Source: Lachnospiraceae bacterium
GTDB taxonomy: Bacteria > Bacillota > Clostridia > Lachnospirales > Lachnospiraceae
Assembly (NCBI GenBank): GCA_017387565.1
Contig: JAFOEY010000006.1
Span: 114,076 to 178,075, forward strand
Direction: 5' to 3'
Length of the DNA: 64,000 nt
The notes under the pieces were generated by a model that saw nothing but the letters and a program-made list of their open reading frames with translations, made no database searches and was not told the DNA's origin. This document shows, piece by piece, positions 57,677-64,000 of this stretch. Position 1 is the first letter of the stretch; the number at the start of each line of letters is the position of its first letter. The position numbers and the translations under genes were made by a program.

Positions 57677-59395
57677 TTATCCTTTTTGTTCCATCAACAA
57701 AACAAGTTCCTCCTCCGGCATTGGTCTGCCAAGAAGAAATCCCTGTATATTATCACATTCAATTTGTTTCAGATATTCATATTGTTCTTTCGTTTCCACG
57801 CCTTCGGCAACCGTTTCATATCCCAGTTTCTTAACCATGGAGACAATAGTTTCTGTTATTACCCGAGTACTTTCGTCATCAATAACTGTATCAATAAACG
57901 ATTTATCAATTTTTAATGTATCAATCGGCAAACCTTTTAAATATGACAAAGATGAAAAACCGGTTCCAAAATCATCCAGTGAAATTTTAATGCCATAATC
58001 CTTAATTACATGAAGCTTTTCAACAACCTGAGCAAAATCATCAATTAAAACACTTTCTGTAATTTCCAATTCTATATCCTTTGGGTTAACCTGATACTTT
58101 TCCAGTAAATCAAACAGGTCATTTACAAAATTAGCACTTTTATACTGTAAAGCAGAAATATTTAAGGACAATACCATATTACAGTTAAATTTTTTTCTCC
58201 ACTCAGCATATTTTTTTATACCTTCTTCCAAAACCCATTTCCCAATAGGAAGAATTAGCCCGCTTTTTTCTGCCAACGGAATAAAACAGCCCGGACTGAT
58301 TAGCTTTCCATTTTCATCCTTCCAACGAATAAGTGCTTCCACACCTCTTAAATCCCCGGATTTTGAATCATATTGCGGCTGGTAATATAACACAAAACGG
58401 TTCATGGAAATTGCTTCTTTTAATCTGTTTTCCAGATTGACATTATCAAGAAAGTCTTTGTAAATCGGTGCCTCAAAATATTTCAACTGGTTTGTTCCCA
58501 TTTCTTTGGCACGAAACATAACAACTTCTGCACAATTAATCAGCTCCAGACAATTTGTCGCAGTTTCCGGATACTCCGCAACCCCTGCACACAAGGTTAT
58601 GTAAATATCATGACCTCCAAAAAGGCGGAAAGGCATTTTCAATCGATTTAATATTTTATCAAAAACATAATCAACACTATGATTTCCAATTGGATTTTTA
58701 ATAGCCAAATAAAACGTATCATCATTAACATGTGAAGCAATCATTCTGTCATCCAGAAGTTCCTTTAAAAACAAACCAAACAACTGTGCTAATTCATCTC
58801 CGGCAACAAGCCCCAGACCATCATTAATTTTTTTAAAATCATCAAAATCGAGACACATAACCGCAATGGATTCGTTATCACTTTCAGCACTATGTATCCA
58901 TTCACTTAAAACACGGACAAAATAATTACGATTATATAAACCGGTTAATGTATCATAATAGGCCATATACTTCAATTCTTCATTTTGACGTTTTAATTTG
59001 GAAATATCCCGAATGCGAATAACCTTTTCAATCGGACTTCCATCCTGATAAATGATTGTGCTCTCAAACTCAAACCAACGATCCTGTCCATCGAGTTTAC
59101 ACTCTAATGAATAATTTTCTTTCCGCGTTTTTTCATAAAATAAAAGCTTTTGAAGATCATTTTTATAACAATCCTCTACTTTCTCTATGATTTTTACAAA
59201 TTCACCTTCATTATATAAAGAAAAATCAAAAAAACTCGACCAGTTTCCCAAAACACTCAGACTTTTCTTAATAAAATCCACATAAATAAAAGCATTTCTT
59301 GAGGTAGAACAAACCAATTGATACATTTTCTCCTGGCTGTCTAAATGTTGGATAACAGACTGAGCCATGTCCAATTGAAACTGTAAATCGTTCAT
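57677..59395 (-). CDS. EAL phosphodiesterase with degenerate GGDEF domain
   Basis: 572 residues. A PAS-like sensor region (1-130) is followed by a GGDEF-fold domain (about 140-300) in which the signature reads HVNDDTFYLAIKN, so the GG[DE]EF motif is lost and it is probably not a cyclase. The EAL domain (about 310-570) is intact: VEALIRW, ELEITESVLIDD, SLDDFGTGFSSLSYLKGLPI, DKSFID, and VAEGVETKEQYEYL. It should hydrolyse c-di-GMP. No membrane segment. The CheX-like protein at 26 kb has c-di-GMP-binding-type repeats. Confidence 0.9.
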   Translation of the reverse strand: MNDLQFQLDMAQSVIQHLDSQEKMYQLVCSTSRNAFIYVDFIKKSLSVLGNWSSFFDFSLYNEGEFVKIIEKVEDCYKNDLQKLLFYEKTRKENYSLECKLDGQDRWFEFESTIIYQDGSPIEKVIRIRDISKLKRQNEELKYMAYYDTLTGLYNRNYFVRVLSEWIHSAESDNESIAVMCLDFDDFKKINDGLGLVAGDELAQLFGLFLKELLDDRMIASHVNDDTFYLAIKNPIGNHSVDYVFDKILNRLKMPFRLFGGHDIYITLCAGVAEYPETATNCLELINCAEVVMFRAKEMGTNQLKYFEAPIYKDFLDNVNLENRLKEAISMNRFVLYYQPQYDSKSGDLRGVEALIRWKDENGKLISPGCFIPLAEKSGLILPIGKWVLEEGIKKYAEWRKKFNCNMVLSLNISALQYKSANFVNDLFDLLEKYQVNPKDIELEITESVLIDDFAQVVEKLHVIKDYGIKISLDDFGTGFSSLSYLKGLPIDTLKIDKSFIDTVIDDESTRVITETIVSMVKKLGYETVAEGVETKEQYEYLKQIECDNIQGFLLGRPMPEEELVLLMEQKG

Positions 59396-59418
59396 AAAAA
59401 ATACCCCCGAAATGCTTT

Positions 59419-59492
59419 TATTGATAAAATCACTTTAAGAATTCTACTTTTATTAATAAAACCACTTTAAGAATTCTACTTTTTGTTAATAA
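59419..59492. repeat. 32-bp tandem duplication of the asd 3' end
   Basis: CACTTTAAGAATTCTACTTTT occurs at 59431 and 59463, exactly 32 bases apart, with flanks TTGATAAAAT, TTAATAAAAC and TTAATAAAGC. The first unit toward the gene contains the last codons and stop of asd; the other two are non-coding copies. They lie between asd and the EAL gene. Confidence 0.75.
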
Positions 59493-60561
59493 AGCCTTTT
59501 GCTTTTAATAATTCCGCACAAAGTACGGCACCGCCTGCAGCGCCTCTTACTGTATTATGGGAAAGGCCTACAAACTTGTAATCATAAATGGTATCTTCAC
59601 GTAAACGTCCGATTGAGATTCCCATACCTCTTTCATAATCCACATCTGCCTGAACCTGAGGTCTGTTATCTTCTTCCATATAACGGATAAACTGCTTTGG
59701 TGCAGAAGGAAGTTCCAACTCCTGAGGAAGACCGCTGAAAGTCACTAACTTTTCAATTAACTGCTCTTTTGTAGGATTCTTTCTAAATTTTACAAATACC
59801 GCAGCAGTATGTCCATTTAATACAGGAACACGGATACACTGGCAGGAAATCTTAGGCTCAGTTGCCGGTACAATTTCACCATTTTCGACTTTACCATAAA
59901 TTCTTAACGGCTCTTTTTCACTCTTTTCTTCTTCACCGCCAATGTAAGGAATAATATTTTCAACCATTTCCGGCCAGTCTTTAAAGGTCTTGCCTGCACC
60001 GGAAATTGCCTGATAAGTGGTTGCGATTACTTCGTAAGGCTCAAACTCTCTCCATGCATATAAAACAGGAGCATAACTTTGAATGGAACAATTGGGTTTT
60101 ACGGCAACAAATCCTTTAGTTGTTCCAAGACGTTTCTTTTGTGCTTCAATAACATCGGTGTGATCCGGATTGATTTCCGGAATAATCATCGGAACATCAG
60201 GTGTCCATCTGTGTGCAGAGTTATTGGAAACAACCGGTGTCTCGGTCTTTGCATACGCATCTTCGATTGCTCTGATTTCTTCTTTTGTCATATCAACGGC
60301 AGAAAATACAAAATCAACCTCAGAAGCAACTGCTTCAACCTCGTTTACATTTTTAACAATCAGTTTTTTTACAGCTTCCGGCATAGGAGTTGTCATTTTC
60401 CATCTGTCACCAACTGCTTCTTCATATGTTTTTCCGGCACTTCTCGGACTTGCTGCAATCGTAGTTACCTCAAACCATGGATGATTTTCTAACAGAGAAA
60501 TAAATCTCTGACCAACCATACCGGTTCCACCTAAAATACCGACTTTTAATTTTTCACTCAT
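59476..60561 (-). CDS. asd: Aspartate-semialdehyde dehydrogenase
   Basis: 361 residues, the archaeal/fungal-type ASD. NADP-binding GGTGMVGQRFISLL at the N-terminus, catalytic Cys in VKPNCSIQSYAP near residue 154, the substrate His in RVPVLNGHTAAVFVKF, and a C-terminal GLSHNTVRGAAGGAVLCAELL. It reduces aspartyl phosphate to the semialdehyde, the branch to Lys, Met, Thr and Ile. The stop lies inside a 32-bp repeat, so the last residues (INKK) come from it. It has its own promoter. Confidence 0.95.
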   Translation of the reverse strand: MSEKLKVGILGGTGMVGQRFISLLENHPWFEVTTIAASPRSAGKTYEEAVGDRWKMTTPMPEAVKKLIVKNVNEVEAVASEVDFVFSAVDMTKEEIRAIEDAYAKTETPVVSNNSAHRWTPDVPMIIPEINPDHTDVIEAQKKRLGTTKGFVAVKPNCSIQSYAPVLYAWREFEPYEVIATTYQAISGAGKTFKDWPEMVENIIPYIGGEEEKSEKEPLRIYGKVENGEIVPATEPKISCQCIRVPVLNGHTAAVFVKFRKNPTKEQLIEKLVTFSGLPQELELPSAPKQFIRYMEEDNRPQVQADVDYERGMGISIGRLREDTIYDYKFVGLSHNTVRGAAGGAVLCAELLKAKGFINKK

Positions 60562-60578
60562 TTTTCTAATCTCCTCGT

Positions 60579-60606
60579 ATCATAATTATATTTTGGACAA
60601 TTGCAA
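60579..60606 (-). promoter_or_regulatory. Probable asd promoter
   Basis: Minus strand TTGCAA (60601-60606), 16-base spacer, TATGAT (60579-60584), with an inverted repeat CAATTGCA (60598) and TGCAATTG (60680) around it. Short distance to the start codon; the repeat could be an operator or chance. Confidence 0.5.
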
Positions 60607-60704
60607 TATACGCATGAAGCATTTTAAATAATTCTACCTTTTGATTCCAACTTCATAACATGTTGTAATCACATATATGTGCAATTGTAAAAATAACAAA
60701 ATCC

Positions 60705-62108
60705 TTAGTAGATTCGTCCGCTGTCTTTCCAGTCGCTCTCCAGATATTCTTTTTCCATGGCAATGACCTGATCCATGGCCGCTTTTCCCGGCGCACCGAC
60801 AGTCAGACGTTTTTCAACACAGGTTTTTAAGCTTACCGCATCATAGATATCCGGTTCAAATACATCACTGATTTCTTTAAACTCTTCCATGGAAAGATCC
60901 AGTATTGCTTTGTTTTTTTCGATACAGGTAAGCACCAGCTTACCGATAATGCTATGTGCATCTCGGAACGGAACTCCGTGATTAACCAGATAATCAGCGG
61001 CATCAGTTGCATTCGTAAAACCGTTCATGGCACTCTTTTCCATGACATCTTTCCGGAATTTCATGGTAGTAATCATACCGTTAAAGAGACTTAAACAGCC
61101 TTTTACCGTATCAATCGCATCGAAAGTAAGCTCTTTATCCTCCTGCATATCTTTGTTGTATGCAAGCGGAATTCCCTTCAGTGTTGTAAGCATGGAAATC
61201 AAAGCCCCATAAACACGACCGGTCTTTCCTCTGACTAACTCTGCAATATCCGGATTTTTCTTTTGTGGCATGATACTGCTTCCGGTTGAATATGCATCAT
61301 CAATCTCCACAAACTGATATTCATTGGAATTCCAGATGATGATTTCCTCACAAAACCGGCTCAAATGCATCATAATCGTAGATAATGCACTTAAGAATTC
61401 CACAACGTAATCCCTGTCTGCTACCGAATCCATACTGTTTAACGTCGGACCCTCAAATCCGAGTAAAGAAGCCGTATAAACTCTGTCTAACGGATAAGTT
61501 GTACCAGCCAACGCTCCGGAACCCAAAGGGCAATAATTCATACGATGATAAATGTCCCTTAAACGCAATCTGTCTCTTTTAAACATTTCAAAATATGCCC
61601 CAAAATGATGTGCCAGTGTCACCGGCTGGGCTTTTTGCAAATGCGTAAATCCGGGCATATAGGTTTCTGTATTTTCTTCCATGATTTTCAAAAGAGAATA
61701 CAATAACTCTTTTAAAATATCATCAACATTTAAAAGCTCTGACCTAATATATAGCTTCATATCCAAAGCAACCTGATCATTACGACTCCTGCCGGTATGC
61801 AGTTTTTTCCCAACATCACCAATCCGGTCAATTAAATTTGCCTCGACAAAGGAATGTATATCTTCATATTCATCTGTAACTGCAAGCTTACCACTTTCAA
61901 CGTCATCCCGAATCCCGGTAAGACCTTTAACAATGGCATCTTTCTCATCCTTAGTAAGAATGCCTTGTTTTTGCAGCATGACAACATGCGCAATACTTCC
62001 TTCTATATCCTGACTGAAAAATTTCTGATCAAAGGAAATTGACGCATTAAACCGGTATACCAGTTCATCCGTATCCTTTGTAAATCGTCCGCCCCAAAGC
62101 TGTGCCAT
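60705..62108 (-). CDS. argH: Argininosuccinate lyase
   Basis: 467 residues of the fumarase/aspartase superfamily. Conserved regions: MAQLWGGRFTKDTDELVYRF at the N-terminus, KLHTGRSRNDQVALDMKLYI, TGFTHLQKAQPVTLAHH-like MPGFTHLQKAQPVTLAHHF, and the signature GSSIMPQKKNPDIAELVRG. It forms arginine and fumarate. Length is normal. GGAGG precedes the ATG, and a good promoter lies 40 bases upstream. argG is not in the window. Confidence 0.97.
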   Translation of the reverse strand: MAQLWGGRFTKDTDELVYRFNASISFDQKFFSQDIEGSIAHVVMLQKQGILTKDEKDAIVKGLTGIRDDVESGKLAVTDEYEDIHSFVEANLIDRIGDVGKKLHTGRSRNDQVALDMKLYIRSELLNVDDILKELLYSLLKIMEENTETYMPGFTHLQKAQPVTLAHHFGAYFEMFKRDRLRLRDIYHRMNYCPLGSGALAGTTYPLDRVYTASLLGFEGPTLNSMDSVADRDYVVEFLSALSTIMMHLSRFCEEIIIWNSNEYQFVEIDDAYSTGSSIMPQKKNPDIAELVRGKTGRVYGALISMLTTLKGIPLAYNKDMQEDKELTFDAIDTVKGCLSLFNGMITTMKFRKDVMEKSAMNGFTNATDAADYLVNHGVPFRDAHSIIGKLVLTCIEKNKAILDLSMEEFKEISDVFEPDIYDAVSLKTCVEKRLTVGAPGKAAMDQVIAMEKEYLESDWKDSGRIY

Positions 62109-62143
62109 GTCGTTCCTCCGATTCTATGTTAAAACTAAATTTG

Positions 62144-62172
62144 ATAATATCATACAAGCCTTGTTTTTTCAA
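62144..62172 (-). promoter_or_regulatory. argH promoter
   Basis: Minus strand TTGAAA (62167-62172), 17-base spacer, TATTAT (62144-62149). The region between argH and the divergent ABC genes is only 123 bases and holds both promoters; I see no clear ArgR box. Confidence 0.65.
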
Positions 62173-62231
62173 GATGATATGAACAAAGCCTTTATTTTTC
62201 CATACATTAATAAAAAAAGAGGAAATGAAAT

Positions 62232-62990
62232 ATGGATACCATGATTCAATTAAAAAACATTTCCTTTTCCTATCACAGACAGGATGGAGAAATCAAAGCG
62301 CTTTCCGATATTTCTTTTACCGTAAAAAAAGGGGAATTTGTATCCATTGTCGGTCCAAGCGGTTGTGGAAAATCTACTATTTTATCCATTTTAGCCGGTC
62401 TGCAGGAAAAAGAAAGCGGAGATTTGCAAATGAATTCCTCTGTCAAATTCGGCTATATGTTTCAACAGGATTTGTTATTACCATATCTGACACTTTGGAA
62501 AAATGTCTGCCTTGGCCCGTCCATTCACCATCAATTAAACGGTGAAGTTTGTAAATATATTGAAAACTTATTAAGTAAATACGGATTAATAAATTTCCGC
62601 AATAAATATCCGTCCCAGTTATCAGGCGGAATGCGTCAAAGAGCTGCTTTAATACGTACACTGGCCCTCAATCCTGATGTTCTTTTGTTGGATGAGCCTT
62701 TTAGTGCTTTGGATTATCAGACCAGACTGTTAGTAGCCGACGATATCGGAAGCATTATTCGAAAAGAGAATAAAACTGCCGTATTGGTTACACATGATTT
62801 ATCGGAAGCAATCAGTTTATCTGACAAAATCATTATTTTGTCCAAACGTCCGGCAAGTGTCATTGATATTGTTAATATTGCAATTCCGGGAAAAGAAAAT
62901 GGCTCTCTCTATGTCAGGGAGCAAAAAGAATTTGGAGACTATTTTCAATTACTTTGGAAGGAGATGAATACCCATGACAAATGCACATGA
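62232..62990 (+). CDS. ABC transporter ATP-binding protein (SsuB/TauB type)
   Basis: 252 residues. Full motifs: Walker A VGPSGCGKSTILSIL, Q-loop FGYMFQQDLLLPYLTLW, signature LSGGMRQRAALIRTLAL, Walker B VLLLDEPFSALDYQTR and H-loop VLVTHDL. It belongs to the nitrate/sulfonate/taurine group, which also includes thiamine-precursor importers. GAGGAAAT lies before the ATG. Overlaps the permease gene by 17 bases. Confidence 0.92.
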   Translation: MDTMIQLKNISFSYHRQDGEIKALSDISFTVKKGEFVSIVGPSGCGKSTILSILAGLQEKESGDLQMNSSVKFGYMFQQDLLLPYLTLWKNVCLGPSIHHQLNGEVCKYIENLLSKYGLINFRNKYPSQLSGGMRQRAALIRTLALNPDVLLLDEPFSALDYQTRLLVADDIGSIIRKENKTAVLVTHDLSEAISLSDKIIILSKRPASVIDIVNIAIPGKENGSLYVREQKEFGDYFQLLWKEMNTHDKCT

Positions 62991-63768
62991 AGTTTATTTA
63001 AAAAAGCTTTCCAATTATCGAAAAATAATAAAAATGACACGTGGTCTGGTTCTGATTCTATTTCTATCTATTTGGGAATTAGCAGCAAGACTGGACTTAA
63101 TTGATGAATTTTTCTTCAGTTCTCCTATGGGAATTACCAAATGGTACTATAAAGCAATAACAACCGGAGAATTATTTACGCATATCGGCTGTACTTTGTT
63201 TGAGACCATCTTAAGTTTTTTTCTGGTCATGTTTTTCTCTATCATGATTGCATCAATTTTATGGTTTTCAAAACCATTAGCTGATATTTTCGAGCCGTCT
63301 TTAGTCATTTTAAACAGCCTTCCGAAATCAGCATTAGCCCCACTCATCATTGTATGGCTCGGAACCGGAACAAAAACGATTGTCATTGCCGGCATATCTG
63401 TTGCCGTATTTGGTTCCGTCATTAACTTGTTTACACAATTTAAACAGACGGACGAAGAACGAGAAAAACTAATTATTACACTGGGTGGAAGCCGCCTTGA
63501 TGTTTATAAAAAAATCGTGCTTCCCTACTCTGTCCCGACTCTGATTAACTTGATGAAAGTCAACATCGGACTTTCCCTTGTCGGCGTCATTATCGGCGAA
63601 TTCCTTGCCGCCAGAAAAGGACTGGGATATTTGATTATCTACGGCACACAGGTATTTAAGCTTGATATGGTGATTTCAGCCATTATATTATTATGTTTTA
63701 TTGCATACGGTCTATATTTTTTGATTCAGATTTTGGAAAGACATATACCGTTTATGATGGAGGAATAA
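62974..63768 (+). CDS. ABC transporter permease (SsuC/TauC type)
   Basis: 264 residues with six hydrophobic segments, the typical SsuC fold. The EAA loop is EREKLIITLGGSRLDVYKKIVLPYS near residue 160. Overlap with the ATPase gene and the lack of a substrate-binding gene before it suggest the binding protein normally comes next; a Shine-Dalgarno and ATG two bases after the stop begin only a nine-codon frame. The substrate cannot be told. Confidence 0.92.
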   Translation: MTNAHEVYLKKLSNYRKIIKMTRGLVLILFLSIWELAARLDLIDEFFFSSPMGITKWYYKAITTGELFTHIGCTLFETILSFFLVMFFSIMIASILWFSKPLADIFEPSLVILNSLPKSALAPLIIVWLGTGTKTIVIAGISVAVFGSVINLFTQFKQTDEEREKLIITLGGSRLDVYKKIVLPYSVPTLINLMKVNIGLSLVGVIIGEFLAARKGLGYLIIYGTQVFKLDMVISAIILLCFIAYGLYFLIQILERHIPFMMEE

Positions 63769-63769
63769 G

Positions 63770-63799
63770 ATGAGGGGTACTCTTTTCAATTATTGTTAA
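63770..63799 (+). pseudogene. Nine-codon remnant after the permease gene
   Basis: GGAGGAATAAG then ATG begins MRGTLFNYC and stops. The ribosome binding site is excellent and spaced correctly two bases after the permease stop. I read it as the start of the lost third gene of the operon, possibly the substrate-binding protein; it could also be a chance small frame. Confidence 0.35.
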
Positions 63800-63805
63800 A
63801 AATAA

Positions 63806-63853
63806 AATAGTCATATGGAATATCGTTTCATCCAGATATTCCATATAACTATT
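63806..63853 (+). terminator. Strong hairpin after the permease gene
   Basis: AATAGTCATATGGAATAT pairs with ATATTCCATATAACTATT around CGTTTCATCCAG, 17 of 18 bases. The following TATAATTTCAA is only moderately T rich. A probable terminator of the ABC operon. Confidence 0.7.
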
Positions 63854-63862
63854 TATAATTTC

Positions 63863-64000
63863 AATGATACCAGGGTCAAAAGGTCATACTTTTCATGCTC
63901 GCATGAAAAAGTATGACTTTGGGACCCGCAAAACATGAGAAAGTAGCCCGATTAGGGCGGATTTCGAATGTTTTAGGATTGCGAGAGCACAAAGTGCGTA
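63863..64000 (+). repeat. Dispersed intergenic repeat, longest copy, cut by window edge
   Basis: TGATACCAGGGTCAAAAGG, then an internal palindrome TCATACTTTTCATGC-TC-GCATGAAAAAGTATGA, GGGACCC, then GAAAGTAGCCCGATTAGGGC, GGATTTCGAATGTTTTAGG and ATTGCGAGAGCACAAAGTGC at the edge. It matches 17041-17103 on the complement and 9644-9720 and 10772-10814 in part. Its outer end should lie beyond 64000, probably with TTGGTATCATG as in copies 1 and 2. Confidence 0.8.

Overview
The window is 64 kb of an AT-rich chromosome from a spore-forming Firmicute, most likely a Lachnospiraceae-type Clostridium relative. Reasons: low GC, AGGAGG-type ribosome binding sites, GerW (YtfJ) and a YlbJ-like protein, a short-form HisG with HisZ, a GGGtGRT protein, a TIGR03960-type radical SAM protein, RecU, and a YloV/Gls24/RecG/L28 neighbourhood. 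Nearly all genes lie on the minus strand. The plus-strand genes are ylbJ-like, rpmB, a LysR regulator and an ABC importer pair. I see no rRNA, tRNA, prophage, intact insertion sequence or CRISPR array.

Layout. 1-4.5 kb: an edge-truncated radical SAM gene, a small membrane protein and a partial histidine operon (hisZ-hisG-hisB-hisI) behind a consensus promoter. 4.6-9.6 kb: recU, two pseudouridine synthases, a membrane protein and a YgiQ radical SAM protein. 9.6-21.7 kb: ylbJ-like, a coiled-coil protein, coaD, rsmD, a type II topoisomerase pair (parC/parE-like), recG, a FakA/YloV-type DAK2 protein, a Gls24 protein and divergent rpmB. 22-25 kb: a J-domain coiled-coil protein with an untracked 45-aa membrane protein, GerW, a DUF2953 protein and a Nudix hydrolase. 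25-35 kb: a CheY/CheX-like pair, a class B PBP with an FtsW/RodA/SpoVE partner, a U32 protein, ZapA, RuvAB, a Gx transporter with a NusG-II protein, and a rhodanese. 35-46 kb: branched-chain amino acid and methionine genes (leuCD with a divergent LysR gene; ilvB, two ACT-domain ilvN-type subunits, ilvC; metH). 46-54 kb: the uncharacterised GGGtGRT/NifU-like pair, a frameshifted NERD gene, and a TrpXYZ-like ABC importer whose substrate-binding gene is split from its permease/ATPase by about 1 kb of non-coding DNA. 54-64 kb: a beta-helix protein, topoisomerase III, a DUF234-type ATPase, an EAL phosphodiesterase, asd, argH and an SsuBC-like importer without its binding protein.

Much of the window is biosynthesis (His, Leu/Ile/Val, Met, Asp-family, Arg) mixed with DNA repair/topology and division/wall genes. 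The least explained DNA is non-coding: long imperfect palindromes at 2.3, 21.8 and 48.4 kb; a dispersed repeat family with copies near 9.6, 10.8, 17.0 and 63.9 kb; a 43-bp tandem repeat at 43.6 kb; and at 51.5-52.2 kb a GC-richer folded island, four hairpins spaced 71-74 bp apart, and the 3' end of an unrecognised gene. These are the best candidates for something undescribed. Everything here comes from reading the sequence; no database search or folding program was run.
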